DNA from: Pseudolysobacter sp964466115
Lineage (GTDB): Bacteria; Pseudomonadota; Gammaproteobacteria; Xanthomonadales; Rhodanobacteraceae
Length of the DNA: 64,000 bases
Assembly (NCBI GenBank): GCA_964466115.1
Contig: CAYXMH010000015.1
Span: 1-64,000 of the forward strand
Direction of reading: 5' to 3'
The notes beneath the pieces are model-generated. The model saw only the letters and a program-made list of their open reading frames with translations. It had not been told where the DNA came from and searched no databases. Below, piece by piece: positions 9,223-17,677 of this stretch (the first letter of the stretch is position 1; each line of letters begins with the position of its first letter). The position numbers and the translations under genes were made by a program.

Positions 9223-9458
9223 GCCCGGTCTCCCGCTTCACCCGGCCCCCTAGGTTCACGTCGGAGGATTACCAATTCACCGGAAATCGGCGTCGCTTGA
9301 AGAAACACATTGAAACCTCTGTCGTCTTTATGTGGAAATGCGACGCCTACCCTTAGCCAGTCAGATTTTTTTTCGCCCTTCACTTCGTACCGGCGAACTG
9401 CAAAGGTGTCGTAAATGTCCATTTGAGTATCTAAGGACGGTGCGGTGTTCGTTTTCAT
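9219..9458 (-). CDS. Hypothetical 79-residue protein between virB4 and virB5
   Basis: Small soluble protein without signal peptide or membrane segment. It contains YDTFAVRRYEVKGEKKSDWLRVGVAFPHKD followed by a beta-rich stretch, which looks like a compact single domain. Both ends overlap neighbours by ATGA, which argues that it is translated in stoichiometry with the channel genes. I do not recognise a named family. Small proteins with a DWLRVGVAFPHKDGKGF-like core are common in plasmids, so it may be a cytosolic accessory or a regulator of the VirB4 ATPase; this is inference. Confidence 0.7.
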   Translation of the reverse strand: MKTNTAPSLDTQMDIYDTFAVRRYEVKGEKKSDWLRVGVAFPHKDDRGFNVFLQATPISGELVILRREPRGPGEAGDRA

Positions 9459-11881
9459 GCTGATGCTCCTTTAGAGTTAACGGTTGTGACATGCTCTATG
9501 AAGGTAGATAGCCAATTGGCAGGTTGATCACCCACTTGGGCGCGCAACGCTTCGAGCCATTCCACACGTTCACGCCGGCCCGATAGCACGGCGATATCCG
9601 TTTCCATAGCTGTGAGGTCAAGCCGAACCACCGCAGATTCGCTACCTTGTTTGATCAAAAAACAGCGCGTGTCCGGCAATACTTTGGTGATGAGATAAAA
9701 CTCACGTTCAGTGAGTTTGAAACCCTTAATTAACTCCTCCTCGGTCGCCTTTGGATTGGGAAAGAAGATTTGTGTCGGACTCTGTTGAACGATCGTTTGG
9801 CCGATTTCAGAGCGAAGTGCGTCGCCGGCTTCCTGAGTTGCGAAATTCAAAACAATTTCGTCTTTGCGGCCGGTTTTGTACCAATCACGCAGGGTCGCCT
9901 CGAAGGCACCTATCGACAGCGTGTACCAGCCTTCATCGACAAAAATGATGGTGCGACGGCCGTCGCGTTGGCGATCAACTTGATAGAACAGATAAGCCAA
10001 TGTTGCGCCGCTGGCATTGCGATCTTTTAATATGGACGTTAGATCGAAACCAAGCATATCGGCCTTAAGCGCTAATTCGTCGGTCGAGTTGTCGAACAGC
10101 CACGCCCATTCGCCGGTGCCATACCATGGCGACAAACGGCGATCGATCCCATCGCTACCCGAGCCTCGCGGAATTAGTGCCTGTAGACGAATCATCCGGC
10201 GATCTGCGGGATCCAGTTCATACATTCGGTCCACTGCTTTGGCTAAGGCTTCCCGATCATCGCTATTAAGTTGTTCACCCTCCCGAGTGACCAGCAGAGC
10301 TAAGAAATCACGCAGGAACGCCCGGTGCCGGTGCGTACCATCGAAAGCGAATGGATTCCAGCCAGTGGGCTCACCGGGACGAATAACGCTGTAGTTTCCT
10401 CCCATGGCGCGTACGCCGATTTCGGCACCTCGATCTTTATCGAATACGATCGTGCGCGGCTGGAAGCGTTGAGCCATTGCAAGCATGAACAAAGCGACCG
10501 TTGTTTTTCCCGTTCCCGAAGGACCGATAAATACTGTATGACCCAGATCACCCCGATGATAGGAGAAGTAATACGGTGTACCACTACGCGTCTCTAACGC
10601 AGCCACCGCCGGCCCCCAATGGTTGCCCTCCGGTTTGCCTTCAGCAAAGGTGTGGCCGCTAGAGAAGCAAGCCAAATTTGCGGTACTGATACCCACATGC
10701 CGAGTGCGATAGGCACCATTTGCTGGCAGCTGTGCCCAATAGGCGAGCTCTAAATTCTTTGTCTCACGTAGGGTGAGAAGCCCATTGTCGGCAAGCTCGC
10801 TATTGATGTATGAGAGGCTTTCCTTCAATTCAGGTTTTGTATCGGCAAGCACCAGCACAGAAAACTGGTGTACTCCCCACGCAAAACGAGAAGAAGACAA
10901 GTCGTCGCGGGCGGTTTTTAGGTCTTGAGCTAATGATTCGGCCGCATCTTCGGACGAGGTGAAACGATTTTTTTGACGCCGCATTTCTTCCAGCGCCTTG
11001 GCTTTTGCCACATACTCAAATGACTGCGTAACTACTAACTCACACGGAGCAGTGAGAAACACATCCATCATCGTGCTAGCGGTTCCCGGTGGGTACTCTT
11101 TAACTCCAATCATTCCGCCAAAGCGCGATTTATTTGCGGCATTGCGTAACTCGAGGACATCGAGGTTCTCGCGGTTAACCCCGAAACTAATAAAGCTCGG
11201 TGACAAGAAGTCACGTAGGTGCATGCGAGGGGCAGCGATTTTTTGCCATTCACCTTTGATAAGACCATTAAAAAAAGCCAATGGCTCGGAATAAAGCACT
11301 CCGTTTTCATCATAAAGGTGCAAAACTCGAGATCCATACCGAGAAAAATTTTGACGCAGTTTTTCGACCACATCGGTAAGTTCATGCAGAGCACGCGCTT
11401 GGAATAATTTGCGGGCGCGATCTTGTGCTGCGCTGCTTTGACGCTTCAATACTGACCCACCTGATAGGCGCTCGCTAGGTCCACGTCGCACGACGGAGAT
11501 ATACAATTCGTTGGTGTAGAGCTGCTGCTTTTCCCGGCGAGCACGCCAGCGCTCATTAAGGTCGCTGGCATAGCCTGGGGCAAATTCTCCACTTGGATAC
11601 CGAGTTTCTTTTCGGCGGATGGTGTGAAACCAAAGCGCTACCGATGGATTTGCCAGCGCTTTAAGTGACTGGTTTCGCGAATCTTTGAGGATGTCGATTT
11701 CATCTTGCGCCAACGTTTCGACTGGAACTCCATCTAAACGAAGGATGGCAACCAAGTCCCCGTTCTCCGTTCGCACGGTCTGCTCATCAACGTGGCAGGC
11801 GTAGGGGATATGGGGGCGGGGATCCGCTTTAAGAAAAGCCAATTCACCACGAACGAGACTATGTTTGATGGCGATGTTCAT
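9455..11881 (-). CDS. virB4: VirB4 transport ATPase
   Basis: Largest ATPase of the type IV system (808 residues, the usual VirB4/CagE/TrbE size). It energises pilus assembly and substrate passage at the inner membrane. The N-terminal CagE/TrbE domain (about 1-400) contains LRDFLSPSFISFGVN. The RecA-like domain has Walker A GPSGTGKT at 453-460, Walker B TIIFVDEGWYTL near 645, and a downstream NFATQEAGDAL segment. It starts 3 bases after the virB3 stop and is coupled by ATGA to the 79-residue gene. No sign of fusion with VirB3, which is separate here. Confidence 0.96.
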   Translation of the reverse strand: MNIAIKHSLVRGELAFLKADPRPHIPYACHVDEQTVRTENGDLVAILRLDGVPVETLAQDEIDILKDSRNQSLKALANPSVALWFHTIRRKETRYPSGEFAPGYASDLNERWRARREKQQLYTNELYISVVRRGPSERLSGGSVLKRQSSAAQDRARKLFQARALHELTDVVEKLRQNFSRYGSRVLHLYDENGVLYSEPLAFFNGLIKGEWQKIAAPRMHLRDFLSPSFISFGVNRENLDVLELRNAANKSRFGGMIGVKEYPPGTASTMMDVFLTAPCELVVTQSFEYVAKAKALEEMRRQKNRFTSSEDAAESLAQDLKTARDDLSSSRFAWGVHQFSVLVLADTKPELKESLSYINSELADNGLLTLRETKNLELAYWAQLPANGAYRTRHVGISTANLACFSSGHTFAEGKPEGNHWGPAVAALETRSGTPYYFSYHRGDLGHTVFIGPSGTGKTTVALFMLAMAQRFQPRTIVFDKDRGAEIGVRAMGGNYSVIRPGEPTGWNPFAFDGTHRHRAFLRDFLALLVTREGEQLNSDDREALAKAVDRMYELDPADRRMIRLQALIPRGSGSDGIDRRLSPWYGTGEWAWLFDNSTDELALKADMLGFDLTSILKDRNASGATLAYLFYQVDRQRDGRRTIIFVDEGWYTLSIGAFEATLRDWYKTGRKDEIVLNFATQEAGDALRSEIGQTIVQQSPTQIFFPNPKATEEELIKGFKLTEREFYLITKVLPDTRCFLIKQGSESAVVRLDLTAMETDIAVLSGRRERVEWLEALRAQVGDQPANWLSTFIEHVTTVNSKGASA

Positions 11882-11884
11882 TAA

Positions 11885-12175
11885 CTAATCACCTAAATAC
11901 AGGTTGACGCCGTATAACCGTCGGGTTTGGCATTTAGCGCAGTGACGACTCCATGCCATCCAGATATCCATGAAGCGGCAGTCTTGTTCGAACATCCAAT
12001 AGCCAGCGGCATGCACGAGCGGGTAGAGCAGTAATAAAGGTAGAAATTTCGTCCAAATAAAGATCAGACAGACCGCAAGCCCGCTCACACCCACATACAA
12101 CATGGGAACCCCCCAAATCATTGGAGGGCGTGTCATCGCCAGATACAGTGGCTCGATGTCTGGCTGCGTTGCCAT
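11885..12175 (-). CDS. virB3: VirB3 inner-membrane protein
   Basis: A 96-residue protein with two adjacent membrane helices (about 15-37 and 42-62) and a short cytoplasmic tail. It matches VirB3 size and topology, including the LYLAMTRPPMIWGVP start typical of the family. VirB3 associates with VirB4 during pilus biogenesis. The ATG overlaps the virB2 stop as TAATG. The tail holds three Cys (CRFMDIW, CAKC), a possible metal or disulfide feature that I cannot interpret further. Confidence 0.9.
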   Translation of the reverse strand: MATQPDIEPLYLAMTRPPMIWGVPMLYVGVSGLAVCLIFIWTKFLPLLLLYPLVHAAGYWMFEQDCRFMDIWMAWSRHCAKCQTRRLYGVNLYLGD

Positions 12176-12498
12176 TAGTGCGCGGAATCTATGACCATGT
12201 GCGCGATTTCGGCCGCACCAAATATAAAGACGGCGCCGACTACGAATAGCAGGGCAGGGCGCCAGGTCAGTTCACCAGCCCAGGCACGGTAACCAAGAAA
12301 AATGGCAACGATCGTTGCGGCACCGATCGCGATTGGGCCTGTTAAAAAACTGATGATGCGATTTACAACTCCTTCGCCAACGTCAGCCATTGCGATTAGT
12401 GGGGAGAGCAGTAAGACCAGTAACGTAACTTTGCTAATAAACGAGGTAGTCGTAATGGACCGTTTTTGAGTGACAGAGCCGATTGCGGGGTTGAGCAT
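12175..12498 (-). CDS. virB2: VirB2 major pilin
   Basis: A 107-residue pilin precursor. The N-terminal signal region has a hydrophobic core (VTLLVLLLSPLIAMA, about 23-37). Two membrane helices follow (about 50-70, ITGP-like LTGPIAIGAATIVAIFLGY, and about 80-100), separated by a short polar loop (RAWAGELTW), as in TrbC/VirB2 pilins. A strong Shine-Dalgarno (AAGGAGA) lies 7 bases before the ATG. It is the first gene of the secretion operon, downstream of the terminator at 12573-12599 and the promoter region at 12499-12572. Confidence 0.92.
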   Translation of the reverse strand: MLNPAIGSVTQKRSITTTSFISKVTLLVLLLSPLIAMADVGEGVVNRIISFLTGPIAIGAATIVAIFLGYRAWAGELTWRPALLFVVGAVFIFGAAEIAHMVIDSAH

Positions 12499-12572
12499 GG
12501 TTGGTTCTCCTTATTTAGTCGCTAATTTTGTGTAGATCATTAGATATAGCTAATACTAGAGTATGAGGCTTT
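12499..12572 (-). promoter_or_regulatory. Promoter/operator region of the virB operon
   Basis: The minus-strand stretch between the terminator and virB2 is AT-rich. It contains the dyad ATACTAGAGTAT (12553-12564; arms ATACT/AGTAT), a TATA-like TAGCTATATC just downstream, and the virB2 Shine-Dalgarno. The dyad plus one flanking base occurs exactly again at 59328-59340. I infer a regulated promoter; the exact -10/-35 is not certain. Confidence 0.5.
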
Positions 12573-12599
12573 AAAAAAAGCGCCTGAAATAGAGGCGCT
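12573..12599 (-). terminator. Rho-independent terminator
   Basis: Read on the minus strand, a perfect 7-bp stem (AGCGCCT/AGGCGCT, loop of 7) is followed by seven Ts. It lies downstream of the ribbon-helix-helix gene and insulates the virB operon from it. Confidence 0.85.
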
Positions 12600-12620
12600 G
12601 ATGAATATGATGTAGAGTGT

Positions 12621-12632
12621 TAGATTAATCTA
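12621..12632. promoter_or_regulatory. Perfect 12-bp palindrome, operator candidate
   Basis: TAGATTAATCTA is a perfect palindrome. It is followed at once by CTAGTATGCTAT, which shares CTAGTAT and GCTAT elements with the dyads at 12553 and 59328. It lies downstream of a ribbon-helix-helix gene, which could be its binder; this is inference. Confidence 0.4.
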
Positions 12633-12797
12633 GTATGCTATTTAACAGATGTCAATACCTGAGTGGAGATTTCTTTTTGGAGTCGGCTTGAAAACGCGTT
12701 ACGGAAATATTTGAGCGTGCCAGGATGGCTGCCCGACCCCTTTACGGAGTTGACTATCATTTTGAACCTTGTTCCTTGGCATGGCCAAGGTACCCCG

Positions 12798-13049
12798 CTA
12801 GGCCAGAGGTGCTTTGCCTTTGGATCGGATCAACGTACGCCCTGTCGCAGATTCGTACCGACGGCAATAATCTCCCAGGACTGCTTGAGTGATCGAAATG
12901 ATCGTGCGATTTTCAAATGCCGATATGAGGGAAAGTTTTTCGTGGAGTTCTTTTGACACACGTAATGTTGTTTGCTCATCTATTGGGATGATAGCAGTGT
13001 CAGTGCTTGGCGTTTCATTGGGTCGGAGTTGGGGTTTAGCTTTTTGCAT
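12798..13049 (-). CDS. Ribbon-helix-helix (Arc/MetJ-like) DNA-binding protein
   Basis: A small protein of 83 residues. A variable N-terminus is followed by TTLRVSKELHEKLSLISAFENRTIISITQAVLGDYCRRYE, which fits a ribbon-helix-helix fold: a short beta strand (TTLRVS) and two helices. Such proteins autoregulate toxin-antitoxin, partition or transfer operons. I chose the ATG at 13049 because GAAGAGAG precedes it at a proper distance. A longer reading would need a TTG start at 13091. It follows the duplicated-domain gene by 38 bases and ends before the terminator at 12573-12599. Position next to the virB promoter suggests it may repress transfer. Confidence 0.65.
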   Translation of the reverse strand: MQKAKPQLRPNETPSTDTAIIPIDEQTTLRVSKELHEKLSLISAFENRTIISITQAVLGDYCRRYESATGRTLIRSKGKAPLA

Positions 13050-13087
13050 AATGCTCTCTTCAATTTCATTTAATATATTTGGCAATA

Positions 13088-13540
13088 TCAACCGACGTTG
13101 CGAATTGAATCATCGCGTAGGTCCCCAATACGAACCTGCAAACCCATTCGGATTTCATCTAAAGCAGTGAAAATGCCTTCTGGCGTGGTCCCATCATTGC
13201 GCCGCCCAATTGCCAGGAACCACATCGAAGGACGCGGCAAACTGTCAATAGCTAATTGATAGGCTACGGCTCGATCCCTAATTGAAGCGCTGAGATTTTC
13301 ACAGGTCAACTGAATATTCCGTTCATTCCAATTGTCTGAACTCTCACTCAGCTCCCCAATTTGAATCTGCAGCTCCATCCTAAGCTCAGCCAAGACTGAA
13401 AAAATACCTCCAGGGGTTGTGCCATCTTCCCGTGCTTGAACCGCGTGAAACCACATTGCAGGGCGCGGCAGATTTTCGATGGCCAATTGATATGCCGTAA
13501 TTGTATCGATAACAGATTTTCGCATTTCGTGGGTACCCAT
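13088..13540 (-). CDS. Hypothetical protein made of two tandem copies of one domain
   Basis: An unfamiliar 150-residue protein consisting of two copies of a roughly 50-residue unit joined by about 27 residues. Copy 1 begins AYQLAIENLPRPAMWF and ends LRMELQIQIGEL. Copy 2 begins AYQLAIDSLPRPSMWF and ends IRMGLQVRIGDL. Each has the shared core DGTTPxGIF. No signal peptide or membrane segment is present. The ATG at 13540 is preceded by GGAG at 7 bases; an upstream ATG at 13558 has no good ribosome site. It precedes the ribbon-helix-helix gene on the same strand and is divergent from the degenerate kinase. Function unknown. Confidence 0.7.
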   Translation of the reverse strand: MGTHEMRKSVIDTITAYQLAIENLPRPAMWFHAVQAREDGTTPGGIFSVLAELRMELQIQIGELSESSDNWNERNIQLTCENLSASIRDRAVAYQLAIDSLPRPSMWFLAIGRRNDGTTPEGIFTALDEIRMGLQVRIGDLRDDSIRNVG

Positions 13541-13638
13541 GGCCCCGCTCCATCGCATCTAACGTCTGGGAACGTTATTATTATAGGACTCGCGTACTAT
13601 ACGCTAAGGATATCCTAACGCATTTCCCGGGTGCAACG
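13541..13638. promoter_or_regulatory. Divergent promoter region with quasi-palindrome
   Basis: This gap between divergent genes holds a near-symmetrical 19-bp sequence at 13602-13620 centred on the perfect palindrome AGGATATCCT (13607-13616). Two AACGT half-sites lie near 13561-13575. A regulator site for both directions is likely, but its binder is unknown. Confidence 0.4.
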
Positions 13639-15300
13639 ATGTTTGGCCTTGATCTATTCTTCGCGCTAATAACAGCCTTGGTTTTTGCTTTGCTTTTATG
13701 GGTATATATCCGGCGCCTGTTCGCTAGAACACGCAAAGCTGAACAGGCAGCGGCGAGGGCAGATGCCGATAAGACTCGGTTTATTTCTCATGTTGGGCAT
13801 GAGATTCGTAACCCGCTAAATGCAATTTTGGGAATGAGTGAATTGCTAGTGCAGGGTACGTTGCCGCAGGAAAAGCGCGAACAAACATTGGTCATTCGCA
13901 GCGCTGCCGACACTCTTCTCATGGTAGCGACAAACCTATTGGGATTTTTTGGGGGAGCGGACACACCAAAAAACTCCACGCCCTTTAATTTGTCAGAGTT
14001 AATGATGAGTGTTAGGGATGCGCTAGCGCACGTAGCATTCGAAAAACGACTGCAGTTAAATGTACAAATCGAACCAGAAAGCCCAAATATGGTGCTGACC
14101 GATGGCAATTATGTGCGGCACATTGTAAGTAACGTAATAGCACATGCGGTTGCGTTGACGGAAAAGGGACAAGTAGAGGTAACCGTGCATGCAACCGATG
14201 AGGCAGATGATAAAACCTGGGAAGGAGCGCGTATTACGGTAGCTGATACAGGTCCAGCATTTTCGCCATCCGCAGTGGCTGCCTTGTTCGAACCATATGG
14301 CCTGACAGATCGGTTTCCCGGCGGGAATCCATTGGGGACAGGATTGAATATGTATAACGCACAACTATTTGCGAAAGCCCTCGGGGGAAGCGTGTCCTAT
14401 CGTCCACACGCAACCATAGGAGGCTTGTATGAGATCGTGATACCTCTAAAGGTTTTGAGTAGAGTCGTTGCAGTATCCGAAAATATGCGCGGCGGGACGG
14501 TTGTCCCAATCAATGATCCCTATGTACGTCATCGGGCACAGCTTGCTAAAAAACATATTTTAGTCGCTGAAGACCAACGCAGTAATCAGCAAGCGCTTGC
14601 AAGTATTCTCGGGAATGCAGGCCATTCTGTTGTTATTGCCAAGACCGGTGACGAAGCATTAAATCGATTGGAACAAGAAAATTTCGACGTAGTGTTAATT
14701 GATCTTCGCCTACCCGAAATAAGTGGAATTGACGTAATCAAGCTTTGGCATACGACGGACGAGGAGCGGAGTCAGAAAACGCCTTTCATCGTGCTAACGG
14801 GAGAGCCCTCCGAAAAGACAATGCAAGCGTGCTTTGCAGCGGGTGCCGCAGCATTTCTTGCTAAACCAGCTTCCGCCCAACGTTTACTCGATACACTCGT
14901 CACTGTTTGTAACCGAACATTTCTAGAGCAATTGGGACCGGCAACAACTGATATTGATAGTACTGCAGGAAGAGTCGCCGTTTCAGTCGAGCGTATTGGC
15001 TTAGCACCGGCAGCGCTCGCCGATCACTTGCGGGATGCACTTCGGTACGTCTCAGAAATTGAGACCGCAGCAGCTTCAAAGGATTGGTCATCTGTTCGCT
15101 TACGTGCTCGAGCAATTCGAGGCACCGCCCATTCCATGGGTGCAACGAATCTCATCATTATCTGCAAACGCATTATCGATCTTTCTGATACGGGGCTTGA
15201 TGACAATTGGCCCGTCATTATGAATGAATTGGAAAAAACCCTAGATGAAGCCAGAAAAGGACTCGCGGTTCATTTTAAGAAACCACTACCAACCGCTTGA
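13639..15300 (+). CDS. Hybrid histidine kinase-like protein, degenerate (RpfC-like)
   Basis: A 553-residue membrane protein with one N-terminal helix (about 5-25). The HisKA H-box FISHVGHEIRNPLN keeps His54. The HATPase domain (about 130-270) is unusual: in the N-box, VSNVIAHAV, His169 stands where the Mg-binding Asn is expected. The receiver domain (about 305-425) is intact, with Glu311/Asp312, Asp355 and Lys409. The C-terminal Hpt-like domain has ARAIRGTAHSMGA, where Arg491 replaces the phosphorylated His of the usual AHxLKG pattern. I infer impaired ATP binding and phosphotransfer, so it may act as a regulatory pseudokinase. It converges on an intact RpfC-like kinase. Confidence 0.8.
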   Translation: MFGLDLFFALITALVFALLLWVYIRRLFARTRKAEQAAARADADKTRFISHVGHEIRNPLNAILGMSELLVQGTLPQEKREQTLVIRSAADTLLMVATNLLGFFGGADTPKNSTPFNLSELMMSVRDALAHVAFEKRLQLNVQIEPESPNMVLTDGNYVRHIVSNVIAHAVALTEKGQVEVTVHATDEADDKTWEGARITVADTGPAFSPSAVAALFEPYGLTDRFPGGNPLGTGLNMYNAQLFAKALGGSVSYRPHATIGGLYEIVIPLKVLSRVVAVSENMRGGTVVPINDPYVRHRAQLAKKHILVAEDQRSNQQALASILGNAGHSVVIAKTGDEALNRLEQENFDVVLIDLRLPEISGIDVIKLWHTTDEERSQKTPFIVLTGEPSEKTMQACFAAGAAAFLAKPASAQRLLDTLVTVCNRTFLEQLGPATTDIDSTAGRVAVSVERIGLAPAALADHLRDALRYVSEIETAAASKDWSSVRLRARAIRGTAHSMGATNLIIICKRIIDLSDTGLDDNWPVIMNELEKTLDEARKGLAVHFKKPLPTA

Positions 15301-15344
15301 TGGGTCGAAGTGGAGATGAATCACGTTGCAGCGCAAAAAACAGT

Positions 15345-17507
15345 TTATATCGCGTGTCCAAATTCGGGTTCGTTTCTAATTAAGGTTTTCGCTTGATCAG
15401 CATGGCGCTTCAATGCGCTCATGCTAACTGTAACGTCTACTCCAGAATGGAGTCTTTCACTCAGTTGAGTACAGGCCAATGGCCCTGGGGCAAAAGCGAT
15501 GTTATGGAATTCATTTTTTAACGAATGTAGATGCCCGTCGGCTGCATTGATGTCACCCTTCGAGAGAGCCATCTCGAGCGCCGTAATACTTTCTTCGATT
15601 CCCTCAAGACATGAATGAAGATATTGGCTGACGGCGCTACCGGTAGCAATTTGACGCATCGTTTCCAACGTTGAGATTTCAGAAGCCATCGAAATCGGTG
15701 AAGCGGTTTCGAATGGAGGTGCAGCCAATTGTCGTGATGGTGAAATTGCCTCCAGCGCATCGAGTAATCGGTGCGCAGAGATCGGCTTGGTCAAATAAGC
15801 TATGACGCTCTTCTGACGTGCAGAGGTTACCGAAGCAGGGCTTGTTTCAGCGCTTAATACGATAACAGGAGGAGCGTTGTCGATACCGGGATCTTTATGA
15901 AGCTCATCGATCACATCCCACCCAGACATGCCCGGCATATGCAAATCGAGAAAGATCACATCGAAAACAGATCCACGCGCTGCAGCTAAACCGCTAACCC
16001 CATCCTCTGCGAATAACATGCGATGGCCGGCGCGAACCAGGATGCGCCCGATGGTATCGCGATTGGCTGCGTTATCCTCGATTACGAGACACCGCAACGG
16101 CAATACATGCGCACGATGACGCTCCAAAGCATCCAAAACACTGATGTGCTCAGCTGCCAGCTGCTCCGGAGCTCCGCGAGGAAGGGAGATGCGCCAAGTA
16201 AATATGCTACCGCCTCCAATATTGTCGCTGACCGATAGCTGCCCTCCCATTTGCTCAGATACGCTTCGGACGATATGCAAACCCAAACCCACACCACCGT
16301 GACGCCGCGTTACACCGCCACTGACTTGGTGAAATGGTTCAAATATCTTCGATTTTTCTTCGCTTGGAATACCTATTCCCGTATCTTTAACCGTACAGAG
16401 AAATGAGGCCCAGTTAGAGCGATCATCCTGCATTTTGCCAACGGACAGCTCTACCGCGCCGCCGGCATGAGTGAACTTTACGGCGTTGGAGGTAAGATTC
16501 GTCAGCACTTGCTCGATACGACCTGGATCACCGATCAGGACGTCGCCTAGATCGACGCCGATAGCAAAATCCAGAGTTACGCCCTTTTCTTTTGCTTGGG
16601 GTCCGACAACGTCCTGGACGGTTCGTATTACCGTTAAAAAACGGAAGGGTTCGGTAACCAGTTGCAAACGTCCCCCATCAATGGCGCCCACATCCAAAAC
16701 TTCGTTGACGCGATGAAGCAGGGCGTTTGCGTTCGATGTAAGCGATTCCACTAAACTGCTCTGATCACCACTAAGCTGATTCGTATCAATCAATGCCGCG
16801 GCATTGATCACGGTATTCAGAGGGGTCCGTAACTCATGGCTCATCGTTGCGATAAATCGGCTTTGCGCATCTCGTGAAAGAATTGCATGCACCGACATCT
16901 CGCGCAGCGCGTTAAGCAAACGGTAAACCGTAAAAGGGAAGCCGATCATCAACGCAAGCGCCAAAAGTCCGACCACTGGTCTGCTCACCCAATATCCATC
17001 GGGAGCAGAGGCAATGACCACTACTACCGCAAAGGCCACGCTAGCCAGAAAAGCTTTACGGTTATATCGAGCTCCAATTGTGATGCAGCCCAGAGGAAGA
17101 AAAGCGACAAATGGCAACATTAAATTGAACGCGACGCTAAGCAATATGCCAATTCCAAGGAAATTTGCGATTGAGCCTACCGCATCCGTCCAAACGCTAT
17201 CCTTAAGCCGTTCACTTCGCAGCAATGCCATCCAGATCGCACTCATAATAAACATTGCGATGACCCAAGGTAGAACCGCGATTCCTTCGGCTGGCAATAT
17301 TGAATTAGGATTTGTGGATTGGCTCCAAAACCAAGCCCACATTACGGTTAGGGCAAGCAGTGCGGTTCGTTTGACCGAAACAACGGGTTCACTATACGCC
17401 GCAACCACACGATTGATGCGCTCGCTCCGGAGGCGTGCGGCAACATCGACAAGCGACATCGATGGGGAAGCCCAGCCGGGTATATCTGATCTTTGCTCAG
17501 AGCTCAT
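15345..17507 (-). CDS. RpfC-like hybrid sensor histidine kinase
   Basis: A 720-residue hybrid kinase whose architecture and length match RpfC, the DSF quorum-sensing receptor of Xanthomonas. Five or so N-terminal membrane helices (about 46-60, 75-95, 108-145, 152-168 and 175-197) lead into HisKA (TMSHELRTPLN, His224). The HATPase domain has N-box Asn341, DTGIGI at 375 and a GVGLGL box. The receiver has Glu477/Asp478, Asp521 and Lys574. A C-terminal Hpt domain has His661 in LHSLKNEFHNI. All phosphorelay residues are present. No rpfF or rpfG is seen nearby, so the signal and output are unknown. The DSF assignment is by similarity of layout only. Confidence 0.85.
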   Translation of the reverse strand: MSSEQRSDIPGWASPSMSLVDVAARLRSERINRVVAAYSEPVVSVKRTALLALTVMWAWFWSQSTNPNSILPAEGIAVLPWVIAMFIMSAIWMALLRSERLKDSVWTDAVGSIANFLGIGILLSVAFNLMLPFVAFLPLGCITIGARYNRKAFLASVAFAVVVVIASAPDGYWVSRPVVGLLALALMIGFPFTVYRLLNALREMSVHAILSRDAQSRFIATMSHELRTPLNTVINAAALIDTNQLSGDQSSLVESLTSNANALLHRVNEVLDVGAIDGGRLQLVTEPFRFLTVIRTVQDVVGPQAKEKGVTLDFAIGVDLGDVLIGDPGRIEQVLTNLTSNAVKFTHAGGAVELSVGKMQDDRSNWASFLCTVKDTGIGIPSEEKSKIFEPFHQVSGGVTRRHGGVGLGLHIVRSVSEQMGGQLSVSDNIGGGSIFTWRISLPRGAPEQLAAEHISVLDALERHRAHVLPLRCLVIEDNAANRDTIGRILVRAGHRMLFAEDGVSGLAAARGSVFDVIFLDLHMPGMSGWDVIDELHKDPGIDNAPPVIVLSAETSPASVTSARQKSVIAYLTKPISAHRLLDALEAISPSRQLAAPPFETASPISMASEISTLETMRQIATGSAVSQYLHSCLEGIEESITALEMALSKGDINAADGHLHSLKNEFHNIAFAPGPLACTQLSERLHSGVDVTVSMSALKRHADQAKTLIRNEPEFGHAI

Positions 17508-17677
17508 CGTTTGCCATTAATTATTCGTACAACCCTACAATAGCGAAAAATGGATTTTCGATAGGAGAAAGGCTAACTTTTCTCAAGCGTTGCCAACATA
17601 CCCCAGTTTTGGCAGCAGTATCCTCATATTTTGCGTATCATTCGCCCTTTGGTACCGCTGAAATAGGCTCCCTCACT

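Noticed and set aside
13602..13620. AGGATATCCT palindrome as an oriT nic region
   Set aside because: No relaxase or nic consensus nearby, and it sits between divergent gene starts, so an operator is simpler.
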